Assembly: GCF_011801125.1 (NCBI RefSeq)
Contig: NZ_CP046171.1
Location: forward strand, 3,596,001 to 3,660,000
Source of the DNA: Nocardia brasiliensis
GTDB lineage: Bacteria; Actinomycetota; Actinomycetes; Mycobacteriales; Mycobacteriaceae
DNA: 64,000 nucleotides
Direction: 5' to 3'
Position numbers and translations under genes: made by a program. The notes beneath the pieces were generated by a model. The model ran no database searches. It was not told the origin of the DNA and worked only from the letters and a program-made list of their open reading frames with translations. Shown here piece by piece: positions 1-10,123 of this stretch. How positions within the stretch are numbered: position 1 is the first letter of the stretch; each line of letters starts with the position of its first letter.

Positions 1-1517
<1,517 letters not shown>

Positions 1518-3035
1518 CTAGGGGGTAGCGACGCGATGTCTCGGCCCCGGTGCGGACTGCTCCGCGGCGACTACTGGCGTGGTGGCGCTTTGCCAGACGC
1601 GGTAGGCACTGTCGATCGTGTCGGCGAGCGGCAACTCGGTGTCGAGGGCTATTGCCTCTGGCCACGGCGCGGCCGTCACCGACATCGCCGCGGCGATGTG
1701 AGGTGTCGCCTCGGAGTCACCGGCCGCGCGTCGGCTGATCCTTCGACTCGCCACCGCCGGGGAACACACGCAGCGCAAGGGGATCAGGTCGGCGTGGGTG
1801 GCGGCCGCGAGTGCGGCGGCACGGTGCCGTTCGCTCTCGTCGATCCAGCTGGCGTCGAGAATCACCGACATCCCAGCCGTGAGCAGGCGGTGGGCCCGGG
1901 TCAGCAGCTCGGCATAGACCCGCGCCTTGTTGACCGCCGAATACGCTCCCGCACCGAAGGTTCCGCTGTCGCCGTGGATCGATCCGGCGGTGCGCAAATG
2001 CCCGCGTACCTCGTCGCTGGCGCAGAGCGCCGCGCCGGTGGCCGCCGAAAGTGCGTTGGCCACAGTGGATTTTCCGGTGCCGGGCAGCCCGCCGACCAGT
2101 GCCAGCCGGACGGCGCCGGTGTCGAGATGGTGTTCGGCGAGGCGCAGATGGCGGTGTACCCGATCGCGAGCCGCGGTGTCGCCCTGACCGAAGCGGATGG
2201 CGTCGACCTTCGCGCGGACCAGCGCGCGGTAGGCGATGTAGTGATCGCGCAGCGACCGCGGTGCCGGGTCGGCGGTGACGAGTAGATAGTCGTCGAGGAG
2301 TTGCTCGGCGAGGCCAGGATGGCCCCGGAACTCCAGATCCATTGCCAGGAAAGCGATGTCGTCGAGGCAGTCGACAAAGCGCAGCCGATCGTCGAAGTCC
2401 AGGCAGTCGAGCACCCGGAAGCCGTCGGGCAGGTCGAAGATGTCCTCCGCGAGCAGGTCGCCGTGGCCGTCGACGATGCGGCCGTCGGTGATCCTGTTCC
2501 GCAGCAACGGCTCTCGACCATCGATGTATCGCATCGCCAACCACCTGATCCGTGCGACGAGGTGCGGGTCGGCCACTTCCGCGGGTTGTTCGGCGAGGCT
2601 GTCCACGAGGACCTGCCATCGCTGCCTCAGCGCGTCCGGCTCGCCTTGCGCGTCGATCTCTGGACCGCGGCGGGCGCAGTGCTGGAACAGTGCCAGTACC
2701 TGGACCAGCGCCGCCAGCCTCGTCCGCGAGAGCGCGGGATCGTCGAGGGTGTTGGACAGCCTGCGCTGTTCCGGCATTCGCCGCATGAGCACCACCGGCT
2801 CGTCCGGTCCGCCGGCGGGATCGGTGAGGTGTGCGACGCCGAGATACACATCCGGCGCTAGCCTGCTGTTCAATTCGACCTCGCGCGCGCACGCGAGTTC
2901 GCGCAGCCGCGGTGTGCTGAAGTCGAGAAAGTCGGTGCGTAGTGGCTTTTTCACCTTGTATGCCCGGTCGCCGAACAGCACGACCAACCCGGTGTGCGTC
3001 TCCCGCAGTTCCGCGTGTGGTCCGTCTACGGGCAT
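1518..3035 (-). CDS. Aminoglycoside-phosphotransferase-like / P-loop ATPase fusion (Rv2004c-like)
   Basis: 505-residue two-domain protein. The N-terminal half is kinase-like, with the APH-type catalytic segment HGDLLAEDIF followed by LDCLDFDD. The C-terminal half is a P-loop kinase domain with Walker A GLPGTGKST near residue 325. The same architecture occurs in mycobacterial Rv2004c, a DosR-regulon member of unknown substrate, and the neighbours here (Acg nitroreductases, DevS) fit that regulon. Start chosen at ATG 3035, which has GAAAGG eight bases upstream; a GTG at 3041 is also in frame. It diverges from the nitroreductase at 3218 and the shared gap carries DevR-like palindromes. The substrate is not known. 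Confidence 0.88.
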   Translation of the reverse strand: MPVDGPHAELRETHTGLVVLFGDRAYKVKKPLRTDFLDFSTPRLRELACAREVELNSRLAPDVYLGVAHLTDPAGGPDEPVVLMRRMPEQRRLSNTLDDPALSRTRLAALVQVLALFQHCARRGPEIDAQGEPDALRQRWQVLVDSLAEQPAEVADPHLVARIRWLAMRYIDGREPLLRNRITDGRIVDGHGDLLAEDIFDLPDGFRVLDCLDFDDRLRFVDCLDDIAFLAMDLEFRGHPGLAEQLLDDYLLVTADPAPRSLRDHYIAYRALVRAKVDAIRFGQGDTAARDRVHRHLRLAEHHLDTGAVRLALVGGLPGTGKSTVANALSAATGAALCASDEVRGHLRTAGSIHGDSGTFGAGAYSAVNKARVYAELLTRAHRLLTAGMSVILDASWIDESERHRAAALAAATHADLIPLRCVCSPAVASRRISRRAAGDSEATPHIAAAMSVTAAPWPEAIALDTELPLADTIDSAYRVWQSATTPVVAAEQSAPGPRHRVATP

Positions 3036-3091
3036 CGGCACAGCCTTTCGGAGTTCGTGTGGTCAGGATCGCGCACCGGCATGGCGCCGTG

Positions 3092-3130
3092 CCATGGCCG
3101 AAGGTCATGGATGTCGGGGGCCTTCGGATC
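3092..3130. promoter_or_regulatory. Two candidate DevR-like boxes in a divergent promoter
   Basis: 3092-3110 is an imperfect palindrome centred on GGCCGAAGGTCA. 3116-3130 reads GGGGGCCTTCGGATC. Both carry the CCTTCGG core also seen at 12129-12146 and resemble GGGACT-WW-AGTCCC only loosely. A half-site AGTCCC occurs slightly downstream, near 3140-3145. Placement between two dormancy-type genes supports a regulatory role, but the match is weak. Confidence 0.4.
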
Positions 3131-3217
3131 GTTTGCCGAAGTCCCACGAGTTCAGGACGTCCTGCTCTTCTCCGACGGGTCGAGTGGCTGGGAGCGTGGA
3201 CACTCTGGGACGAAAGG

Positions 3218-4108
3218 ATGGGGACGGCGATGTATTACGGGTGGCCCGATGAACGCGCCCTGCACGCGGCGCTGGTGCTCGCGACGCGGGCACCCTCGGT
3301 CCACAACTCGCAACCGTGGCGATTCCGGATCGGTGCGCGCCGCATCGACCTGTACCTCGACCCGCTGCGGGCACAACCACCGACCGGTTCGATACCGCGG
3401 GACGCGTTGTCGAGTTGTGGTGCGGCACTGCATCATCTGCGGGTCGCGTTGGCCGCCGCGGGATGGTCGACGGTGGTGCGCAGGCTACCGAACCCGGAAG
3501 ATCCGAATCACCTCGCCTCGCTGGCGGTGGTGCGGCATCGGCCGACCATGCTGGAGCTGGCGCTAGGCAACGCGATTCCCCGCAGGCAGACCGATCGCCG
3601 CGACTTCGGCCCCGCGCCGATCCCACCCGGCAGCGTCGGCTTGGTCCAGGAACGCGCGATGGCGAACGGCGCGAATGTCCGTCAGGCCGTGGGGCCGACG
3701 CGTGCCGAGTTGGTCGAGGTGCTGGACGCGGCGGCGCAGTGTCACCGAGGTGGGGCGCGGTGTCACCGGTATGGCGAGCCCGCCGTGTTCGGTAGCGCGT
3801 CCGATCATGCGGAACTACTGGTGCTCAGCACCGGCGGGGACGAACGGCTGGCGCAGTTGCGTGCCGGCGAAGCACTCAGTGCCGTGCTGCTGACCGCGAC
3901 GAACGTCGGGTTGGCCTCGTGCGCGCTGACCGATCCACTGCGAGCCCCCGACCTACGGCAGCGTGTCCGCACCCGAGTGCTGAGCGGTCGCGGATACCCG
4001 CAGGCCGTCATCCGGATCGGTTGGGCGCCAACCGATGCCACCACGCCGCCGGCTACACCGCGCCGTCAGATGTCCGACGTGCTCGAAACATTCGAAGCGG
4101 CATCCTGA
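3218..4108 (+). CDS. Acg-type nitroreductase family protein
   Basis: 296-residue member of the Acg/nitroreductase family (FMN-fold proteins related to mycobacterial Acg, Rv2032). The N-terminal signature RAPSVHNSQPW and the later segments AGEALSAVLLTATNVGLASCALT and PQAVIRIGW are shared with the two nitroreductases that follow, although overall similarity is moderate. Acg-type proteins bind flavin and may sequester it; no reaction is established here. Two starts are plausible: ATG 3218 (GGGA seven bases upstream) and ATG 3230 (GGGGA five bases upstream). Its 3' end overlaps the convergent nitroreductase gene by 43 bp. Confidence 0.87.
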   Translation: MGTAMYYGWPDERALHAALVLATRAPSVHNSQPWRFRIGARRIDLYLDPLRAQPPTGSIPRDALSSCGAALHHLRVALAAAGWSTVVRRLPNPEDPNHLASLAVVRHRPTMLELALGNAIPRRQTDRRDFGPAPIPPGSVGLVQERAMANGANVRQAVGPTRAELVEVLDAAAQCHRGGARCHRYGEPAVFGSASDHAELLVLSTGGDERLAQLRAGEALSAVLLTATNVGLASCALTDPLRAPDLRQRVRTRVLSGRGYPQAVIRIGWAPTDATTPPATPRRQMSDVLETFEAAS

Positions 4109-4926
4109 AATTCCAGCACCTCCGACAGCGGCCTGCGCGGCGACATGGTGATCGCGGTGTCCTCGACGGCCGTGCCGACCCGGACGACGACCTGTGCGAC
4201 GCCCGGCAGCGGAAGGCGCTCGGTCAGTAGTGATCTGGTGCTCGCGGGTTCGGTGACCTGAGTCAGCTCGCAGGTGGCGAGGCCGCGTGCCGTGCATTCC
4301 AGCAGGATGTTGGACAGCGCCTCGCCGGTGTGCAGCCATTGGCCGCGCGAGTCGCCCGCGGTGCCGAGCACCAGCAGCCGAGACCGGTCCTCGAGCGCCG
4401 CTTTCCGGGTGGTGTAGATGGCATCGGCCACCCGTGGCCGGGTGTCGTCGGTGATCTCGGTGACCGACACCTGGTGCGGTCGTGCCAGCTCGCGCGCGGT
4501 GGCGAGGACATCGGGCCAGTCCTCGGGCGGCAGCATGGGCAATCGGTCGGAATGTCGCCGGGTGATGGCGCGGACGCGGGCGGCGGTCCGGTTCAACGGG
4601 CCGCACCACAGTCGAAACTCCACTGCGGCAAGTAATTCCGGGAATCCCGGTCGCGGAATCCGGGTGATGTGGGCGAACCAGTCCATCGACACGAAAGCCT
4701 GTCGCGCGTGGTCGAGCGCGGCGCCGCAGCCGATGGTGGCCTGCCGGTGCTGCGGGTCGATGGCGGGGAGCTGTCGTTCGGTATCGCGGTAGAGCAGCAG
4801 TGTCGATCCGTCGAAGACCCAGTGCCATGGCTGGGTGTTGCGCACCGACGGTGCCCGGCAGGCGAGGGCCAGCGCCGCGCGGACAATAGACGGACTGGGG
4901 GCGGCGGCGCGGTCAGGTGCCGTCAT
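4066..4926 (-). CDS. Acg-type nitroreductase family protein
   Basis: 286 residues with the family start RAPSVRNTQPWHWVFDG, the middle motif SDRLPMLPPEDW and the C-terminal block PGVAQVVVRVG followed by SPRRPLSEVLEF. It is closest to the gene just upstream (4913-5938), so the pair is likely a tandem duplication. ATG 4926 is preferred, with GAGAG about ten bases upstream; a GTG at 4932 is an alternative. The start overlaps the upstream gene's end by 14 bp, indicating translational coupling. A DevR-type regulon role is inferred from family and context. Confidence 0.88.
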   Translation of the reverse strand: MTAPDRAAAPSPSIVRAALALACRAPSVRNTQPWHWVFDGSTLLLYRDTERQLPAIDPQHRQATIGCGAALDHARQAFVSMDWFAHITRIPRPGFPELLAAVEFRLWCGPLNRTAARVRAITRRHSDRLPMLPPEDWPDVLATARELARPHQVSVTEITDDTRPRVADAIYTTRKAALEDRSRLLVLGTAGDSRGQWLHTGEALSNILLECTARGLATCELTQVTEPASTRSLLTERLPLPGVAQVVVRVGTAVEDTAITMSPRRPLSEVLEFQDAASNVSSTSDI

Positions 4927-5938
4927 GATCACGAATGCTCTCGGTGAACGACAGGACGTCGGTGACCGGGCGGCGATGCGACATCGGCGGTGCCTCGTCG
5001 AGGTCCGGGGTGGTGCCGACGCGGATGACGACCTGGGGTGTCGCGGCGTGCTCGAGCAGACTCGCGATGGTCTTGCGGGCGGTCGGCAGCTCGGTGATGT
5101 GGGTCAGCGCGCAGCTCGCCAGGCCCGCGACCGTGGCCTCCAGCAGCACGGCCGAGAGCGCCTCGCCGCAGTGCAGCCACGCGGGCACGGAATCGCCTGC
5201 CGAGCTGAGCACCATCAGCTGCGCCTGATCCTCGACGTCCGCGCGCCGCGACGAATGCGGCGCGGCGGGAAACGCGCGGCCCGCCGGCACCCGGGCGGAC
5301 TCCGCGTCCGAGATGAGCGTGTCGCGCGACACCCCCTCCGGTGCGGGCGAATGCCCCGTCCACCAATGCAATTCGGTCTGATACTCCATGTCGTAGCGGC
5401 GCAGTGCGGCCGCCTCCTTTGAGACGGCGGCCAACCGCGCACCGGCACCGGCGTCGAGAGCGTCGAGCTGAATGTCGTGCGGATTGGCCAGCATTCGCGC
5501 CGAGTGCACGAGCGCGGCCCAGTTCTGTGGTGGCAGCATGGGCAGGCGGTCGGTGCGGCGCCGATCGATGGCGTGGGCGCGGGCGTACACACCGGCGGGC
5601 GGATCCGGCCACGGACGGAACTCGACGGTCGCCAGATGATCGAGCCGCTCCGGGTCCGGCAGCCGCACGGTGTCGGTGTGCCAGCCGCGCGCGGCCAATG
5701 CGGTGCGCAGATGGTGCAGCACCGCGCCGCAGCTGATGACCAGCTGCCTGCCATACGGATCGGCGGCGGTCAGCAACCGTTCGTTGTCGCGGTAGAGATC
5801 CAGGCGGGCGCCGTCGAAGACCCAGTGCCACGGTTGGGTGTTGTGCACCGAAGGCGCCCGCCCGGCCAACCGCACGGCCGCGGTGATCGTCGACCGATCC
5901 GGTACGGATGGTGGGGGAACTGCGTCACGTGCGGTCAT
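4913..5938 (-). CDS. Acg-type nitroreductase family protein
   Basis: 341 residues, the first gene of a two-gene nitroreductase operon. It has RAPSVHNTQPWHWVFDG near residue 30, TDRLPMLPPQNW mid-protein, GEALSAVLLEATVAGLASCALTH and a C-terminal PQVVIRVGTTPDLDEAPPMS segment. The frame is open to 6001, but ATG 5938 matches the length of the family start; the ribosome site is poor. Candidate DevR-like sites lie 34 and about 185 bp upstream. A C-terminal remnant of the same family sits next to devR near 45 kb. Confidence 0.88.
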   Translation of the reverse strand: MTARDAVPPPSVPDRSTITAAVRLAGRAPSVHNTQPWHWVFDGARLDLYRDNERLLTAADPYGRQLVISCGAVLHHLRTALAARGWHTDTVRLPDPERLDHLATVEFRPWPDPPAGVYARAHAIDRRRTDRLPMLPPQNWAALVHSARMLANPHDIQLDALDAGAGARLAAVSKEAAALRRYDMEYQTELHWWTGHSPAPEGVSRDTLISDAESARVPAGRAFPAAPHSSRRADVEDQAQLMVLSSAGDSVPAWLHCGEALSAVLLEATVAGLASCALTHITELPTARKTIASLLEHAATPQVVIRVGTTPDLDEAPPMSHRRPVTDVLSFTESIRDHDGT

Positions 5939-5971
5939 ATACCGAGTGTCCGTCGCGGGGATGACGGTAAC

Positions 5972-5991
5972 TACGGGACTTGCGCCCGACC
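5972..5991. promoter_or_regulatory. Candidate DevR half-site upstream of nitroreductase operon
   Basis: TACGGGACTTGCGCCCGACC contains a perfect GGGACT half and a decayed second half (GCCC). It lies 34 bp upstream of the ATG at 5938, a typical place for a DevR-activated promoter. Support is limited to this motif and the gene context. Confidence 0.45.
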
Positions 5992-6122
5992 TGGAGGGCA
6001 CAAAGTCACCCGATCATCGCCGCCCCGCGGCACGCGTTCGCTGCCCCCAGCGGACATTCGGTGCTCGGCGGTTTCGGCGGCGACATGCGGCACGGCACGG
6101 ACCGGGGCCGAAAGTAGGGCCG

Positions 6123-6142
6123 TTAGGGTCCTTTGGCCCTAC
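6123..6142. promoter_or_regulatory. Candidate DevR-like palindrome
   Basis: The core GGGTCCTTTGGCCC (6126-6139) matches GGGACT-WW-AGTCCC at 10 of 14 positions and is itself nearly palindromic. It lies in the 316-bp gap between the divergent nitroreductase operon (start 5938) and the lipoprotein gene (start 6255), so it could serve either. Apart from this and the half-site at 5972 nothing else stands out in the gap. Confidence 0.4.
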
Positions 6143-6254
6143 GGCACGGTTTCGATCCGGCGAATCATCGCTGACACGCGATCGCTCCGTCGGGGGAGTG
6201 CACCATCCGGGTCAGCGCTCGATCGCGCTATCTTCATCGGAATCAAGGCACGTC

Positions 6255-6734
6255 ATGACCACAACACCGCGGCAGTGCGCCGTCGTCGCCCTTCTGATCG
6301 CCGGAATCTCCCTCGGCGCTCCAGCTTGCGGGAGCACGTCCGCGCGCACCCCCACCGTGCACCCGTCCTCGACCAGCGCCAAGCCGACGACCCCCTCGGC
6401 CACGCCGACCCTGGCACCCACACCGACCGCGACCCCATCTCCGACCGCGACCCTGAGTCCGACTACGGCGACGACCACGTCGACCTTCGCTCCCGCCCCC
6501 ATACCGCGCCCTGCCGCACCCCCCTCCACGACGGTCGCGGCTCCCCAACGCTTCGTACCGCCCCCGCCACCCGCCCCCGCCCCGCAGCCCACCGTCACAC
6601 CCCCGCCCGCCCCGAGCACCTACTACTCCAGCTGCGCGGCCGCCAGAGCCGCGGGCGCGGCGCCCCTGCATCGCGGCGAACCCGGCTACCGCTCGGGCCT
6701 TGACCGCGACGGCGACGGCGTCGCCTGCGAATAG
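6255..6734 (+). CDS. Secreted Excalibur-domain protein, Pro/Thr-rich
   Basis: 159 residues. The N-terminus is a signal peptide ending around GAPAC, which could be a weak lipobox. It is followed by about 85 residues of Pro/Thr/Ala-rich linker, typical of wall-spanning spacers. The C-terminal 37 residues are an Excalibur calcium-binding domain (YYSSCAAARAAGAAPLHRG, then DRDGDGVACE), with two conserved cysteines and the DxDxDG loop. Probably cell-surface and calcium-binding; the ligand or partner is unknown. The start follows GGAATCAAGG. The frame is open further upstream, but the signal peptide fixes the start. Confidence 0.85.
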   Translation: MTTTPRQCAVVALLIAGISLGAPACGSTSARTPTVHPSSTSAKPTTPSATPTLAPTPTATPSPTATLSPTTATTTSTFAPAPIPRPAAPPSTTVAAPQRFVPPPPPAPAPQPTVTPPPAPSTYYSSCAAARAAGAAPLHRGEPGYRSGLDRDGDGVACE

Positions 6735-6840
6735 ACCCACGCAACGAATGCCGGGTCGGTACAGGCCAAGTCGTATCCGAGGCCGAGCGGCTACGCCACG
6801 CGGCGGCGCCGCGGGCGGTTCAGCCGGTGGCGCCAACCGG

Positions 6841-7563
6841 TCAGCCCGCGGTGGCGCCGCCGTCCAGGACGAATTCCGATCCGGTGGAAAAGGTGGCCTC
6901 GGTGATGAGGAAGCGCACCATCGCCGCGACCTCGTCCGGCTCGCCGAAGCGGGCCAAAGGCTGTGTGGCCGCCAGCGATTCGTCGAGACCCGCGGTCATC
7001 GGGGTGTGGATGGGGCCGGGATGCACCGAGCACACGCGGATGTTGTCGGGTCCGAGTTCGATGGCGGCGGCCTTGGTCAGGCCGCGCAGGCCCCACTTGC
7101 TGGCGACGTAGCCGCCGATGCCCGCGTAGCCGACCAGTCCGGCCGTCGAGGAGATGTTGACGATCACACCGCCGCCCGCGGCGCGCAGGTGCGGCACCGA
7201 CATGTGCATGCCGAGCCAGGAACCGTACAGGTTGACCTCGACGACATGCCGGAACATCGCCGGTGATTCGTCCTCGATGCTGCCGAAGTCGAGGATGCCC
7301 GCGTTGTTGACCAGGATCGCGAGCGGCCCGAAGGCGGCGGCGGTCTGTTCGATCACGTGGTGCCACATCGACTTGTCGGTGACATCGAGGCGCTGGAACA
7401 TGGCGTTCGGCCCGAGCGAATGGGCGAGTTCGGTACCTTCGCGCTCGAGCAGGTCGGCGGCGACGACCGCGATACCTTCCTTCGCCAATGCGCCGACGAT
7501 GGCGGCGCCGATACCGCGCGCACCTCCGGTCACGATGGCGCTTCGTCCGGCGAAACCGTGCAT
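6841..7563 (-). CDS. Short-chain dehydrogenase/reductase
   Basis: 240 residues, classical SDR of the size of 20-beta/3-alpha-hydroxysteroid dehydrogenases. It has the cofactor motif TGGARGIG near residue 12, NNAG near 87, the catalytic Ser in ISSTAG, and the YVASK Tyr/Lys pair, so it should be an active NAD(P)-dependent oxidoreductase. ATG 7563 has GAGGAGG ten bases upstream. It is the last gene of the minus-strand operon that begins at 12045. Its substrate cannot be read from sequence; the operon suggests a role under stress or low oxygen. Confidence 0.9.
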   Translation of the reverse strand: MHGFAGRSAIVTGGARGIGAAIVGALAKEGIAVVAADLLEREGTELAHSLGPNAMFQRLDVTDKSMWHHVIEQTAAAFGPLAILVNNAGILDFGSIEDESPAMFRHVVEVNLYGSWLGMHMSVPHLRAAGGGVIVNISSTAGLVGYAGIGGYVASKWGLRGLTKAAAIELGPDNIRVCSVHPGPIHTPMTAGLDESLAATQPLARFGEPDEVAAMVRFLITEATFSTGSEFVLDGGATAG

Positions 7564-7583
7564 GGTGACAACCTCCTCGATGT

Positions 7584-8201
7584 TCAATCGGCGTTCTCTG
7601 TCAGGAGCAGTCGGTGGGCCTCCTGTGCGGCGACTTCGATTCGGGCGCTGTCCGGCTCGATGTCGGGGCGGTATTCCAGCCCGCGCGTCAGCACCGCGAC
7701 CGCCTCGGTCAGCGTCTGCAGGCGTTCGGACAGGTCGGTGAGCCGATCCTCCACTGTCTGTTCGTCTTTCGGTCCCGGCGAGGTGCCGAGCAGGATGCGG
7801 TGCAGCGGGGCGGGCAATCGCGAGAAGAGGTGGTCGAGCAGCCCGGGTGAGCACAGATCGCGGAACGCGTCGGTGACGATCCACATCAGTCCGATGGCTT
7901 CGTCGTCGGTGACCCCTGCGGCACAAGCGAAGTCGGCGAGCATGTCGTGCACGTCCCGGGATCGTGGCGTGCGGTCGGGCACCCAGCCCTCGAAATACAC
8001 CCCGCGCAACAACTCCGGTAGCTGTGCGCTCAGATGCGCGACGGCATGCACTTCGAGCCGGTCACGCACGGTATGCAACCAGGCCCGGGTGGCTCGGTAG
8101 GCGAAGAGGCGATCGTCGGTGGCCATGCCGTCCGCGACATGGCGCAGCCAGACATTGGCCGAGTGGACGGCGGCGCCGAACGGATCTCTTTTGTGCGACA
8201 T
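7584..8201 (-). CDS. DUF2267-like protein
   Basis: 205 residues, mostly helical and charged, resembling DUF2267 proteins that often sit beside universal stress genes. An N-terminal segment (WLRHVADGMATDDRLFAYRA) and the region LSAQLPELLRGVYFEGW carry the family pattern. A C-terminal stretch (TVEDRLTDLSERLQTLTEAV) is predicted coiled coil. ATG 8201 is chosen because GAGGAA lies six bases upstream; an in-frame ATG at 8219 would instead overlap the preceding usp stop as ATGA. The function of the family is unknown. Confidence 0.8.
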   Translation of the reverse strand: MSHKRDPFGAAVHSANVWLRHVADGMATDDRLFAYRATRAWLHTVRDRLEVHAVAHLSAQLPELLRGVYFEGWVPDRTPRSRDVHDMLADFACAAGVTDDEAIGLMWIVTDAFRDLCSPGLLDHLFSRLPAPLHRILLGTSPGPKDEQTVEDRLTDLSERLQTLTEAVAVLTRGLEYRPDIEPDSARIEVAAQEAHRLLLTENAD

Positions 8202-8215
8202 GATGATTTCCTCGG

Positions 8216-9097
8216 TCATTCGTGAGGGATGTCCACCGCAGGGCGGGTGATGATGACCGGGCAGCCTGCGCCGTGCAGGACCGCCTGGCTGACCGACCCG
8301 AGTGTCAGGCCGGGGAAGCCGCCGTGCCCGCGGCTGCCGATCACGATCAGTTGCGCCGAATCCGCTGTCTCGAGTAGGCATTTGGCCGGGCGTGCCGCCT
8401 TGACGAGCCGGGACACCGGGACATCGGGGTACTTCTCCTGATAGCCGGCGATCGTCTCGGCGAGCAGGCGCTCGGCTTCGGCGCGCATATCCGTGCGCCG
8501 GAGGTACCGGTCGAACTCCGACCAGGTGAGCACGGCGAGCAGGGGAGCGCCGCGGCGCGAAGCTTCGTCGAACGCGACGTCGAGTGCGTGCGCACCACCG
8601 GCCGAGCCGTCGACGCCGACCACCACGGGACCGTCGGTCCGTTCGCCGCCTGCCGACTCGGGCACCACCGCGACCGGGCACTTCGCGTGCCTGGCCAGGG
8701 TCGTGCTCACTGAGCCGAGTAAACCTCGGCGGATGGCGCCGTAGCCGTGCGTGCCGACGACCAGCAGGCGCGCGTGCGCGGACCGGTCGCGCAGCACCGG
8801 AATCGTGGGCGCTTCGACGACGAAGGTCTCGATCCGCGGATTCGCGATTCCGGCCGCCGCACCGGCGGTCTCGCGGGCCTTGGCGGTGATAGCGGCGCCT
8901 GCCGTCCGGTACGCGTCGTAATCGATCTGGGTGAACGCGATGCCCGGCCCGAAGTCCATCGGCGCGTCGATCGCGTAGACGATGTGCAGTGGTGCGCCGT
9001 GGCGAGCCGCGGCGCGGGCTGCCCAGCGCACCGCGTCGGTCGCGGCGGGGGAGCCGTCGGTGCCGACCAGGATCGGCGGGTTGAGGGTGTCGGACAT
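8216..9097 (-). CDS. Tandem universal stress protein (UspA)
   Basis: 293 residues with two UspA domains. Each begins with a VGTDGS/VGVDGS strand and ends with the ATP-binding pattern G-x2-G-x9-G-S/T (GTHGYGAIRRGLLGSVS near 115; GSRGHGGFPGLTLGSVS near 255). Both nucleotide sites look intact, so it is likely ATP-binding like mycobacterial tandem Usps of the DosR regulon (Rv2005c, Rv2623 type). Second of three Usp sizes in this operon. ATG 9097 has GAAAGG about ten bases upstream. Role inferred: energy or ATP sensing during growth arrest. Confidence 0.93.
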   Translation of the reverse strand: MSDTLNPPILVGTDGSPAATDAVRWAARAAARHGAPLHIVYAIDAPMDFGPGIAFTQIDYDAYRTAGAAITAKARETAGAAAGIANPRIETFVVEAPTIPVLRDRSAHARLLVVGTHGYGAIRRGLLGSVSTTLARHAKCPVAVVPESAGGERTDGPVVVGVDGSAGGAHALDVAFDEASRRGAPLLAVLTWSEFDRYLRRTDMRAEAERLLAETIAGYQEKYPDVPVSRLVKAARPAKCLLETADSAQLIVIGSRGHGGFPGLTLGSVSQAVLHGAGCPVIITRPAVDIPHE

Positions 9098-9136
9098 GGT
9101 ATTTCAGCCTTTCGAGGCGAGCGGAGCAGCTGCGAC

Positions 9137-9661
9137 CTAGCGGTGGGCGAGGCGGTCGTGTTCGGTGTGCGCGAGGCGTTCGGCCCAGGCGCGGGCGCGG
9201 GCGGGTTCACCGGCGACGAGCGGTCCGGTCATGCCGTCGACCAGGAAGTCGACGGGTTCGTCGGCGAGCTCGTAGCCGATGCGGCGCAACCGTTTTGCCG
9301 CGGCGTGTGCCGCGGACCCCGGCAGCCACGGCGGCTTCGCCACCTTCGTGCCGAATGCCGCGGCGCGGCGGCCCTCGGACACGCCAAGTGCCGCGTCGAG
9401 CCACTCGCGGATCCCGACATCCACCGCAACGGGCTTGTCGGTGTGTGTCGCGGCATCGAGCCGGGTCCGGCGCCTGCTCAGGCCGAAGGCGTGGGTCGGC
9501 CCGCCCACCACGAGCAGATCCACTGTCGGTGCGGGCACGTTCGCGGCGGCGGACACCGGCAGCACCTCCACGGAGCCGAATGCGCCAAGTCCCTCGGCGA
9601 TGGCTTCGGCGATGGCGGCGGTGTTGCCGAACATGGATTCGTAGACGACACGTGATCGCAT
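9137..9661 (-). CDS. Flavodoxin-like protein
   Basis: 174 residues with a flavodoxin-like FMN phosphate loop ESMFGNT at residues 8-14, a central VDLLVVGGPTHAFGLS strand-loop and KVAKPPWLPGSAA further on. Probably a soluble electron carrier or flavin protein. GAGGAG six bases before ATG 9661 supports the start. It lies 10 bp after the membrane-protein gene and 39 bp before the next usp in the same operon. A redox role during hypoxia is an inference from the neighbourhood. Confidence 0.85.
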   Translation of the reverse strand: MRSRVVYESMFGNTAAIAEAIAEGLGAFGSVEVLPVSAAANVPAPTVDLLVVGGPTHAFGLSRRRTRLDAATHTDKPVAVDVGIREWLDAALGVSEGRRAAAFGTKVAKPPWLPGSAAHAAAKRLRRIGYELADEPVDFLVDGMTGPLVAGEPARARAWAERLAHTEHDRLAHR

Positions 9662-9671
9662 CGCGTTCTCC

Positions 9672-10106
9672 TCAGGAAGGTTTCGGTTCGCCGTGGCGCC
9701 CGTGGCCGGTCCGCAGCTCGAGTACGCCGAGGGCGAGGACGATCAGTCCGAAGAGCACGCAGATCGGTTGGAGCACACTGAATTCGCGAATCACCGCGAG
9801 TTGCACCGCGATCCAGCCGACCAGGACCAGGCCGGCCGCCATCGCGACGACCGGTGTCCGCTCGTCGTTCCGTGCCGCGAGCACACCGGTCACGGTCATC
9901 GGGACGCCGACGACCACGGCCAGCAGCACGCCCGCGAACACCGGACTGTGCAACGGCAACCGTTGCTCCAGGCCCGCACCGAGACCGATCACCCCGGTGA
10001 TCAGTCCGAGCGCTCCGGCGAAGGCCCAGATCGCGACGACACCGGAGGTCAGGCACACCGCGGTCTGCGCCGCGCCGGCTCTGCGCACGTAAGTAGTGAG
10101 TACCAT
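9672..10106 (-). CDS. Four-helix membrane protein
   Basis: 144 residues with four hydrophobic segments (about residues 17-40, 57-77, 87-107 and 112-130) and short polar loops; the C-terminus is charged. No family is recognised. It is embedded in the Usp/flavodoxin operon, 17 bp after a usp and 10 bp before flavodoxin, so it is probably co-expressed with them. ATG 10106 has no clear ribosome site, which may mean coupling to the upstream gene. Confidence 0.75.
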   Translation of the reverse strand: MVLTTYVRRAGAAQTAVCLTSGVVAIWAFAGALGLITGVIGLGAGLEQRLPLHSPVFAGVLLAVVVGVPMTVTGVLAARNDERTPVVAMAAGLVLVGWIAVQLAVIREFSVLQPICVLFGLIVLALGVLELRTGHGRHGEPKPS

Positions 10107-10123
10107 CGGCGTTGCTCGCGATC

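Noticed and set aside
6255..6619. Glycine/valine-rich minus-strand frame
   Set aside because: Complement of the Pro/Thr-rich linker of the Excalibur protein; artefact of codon bias.
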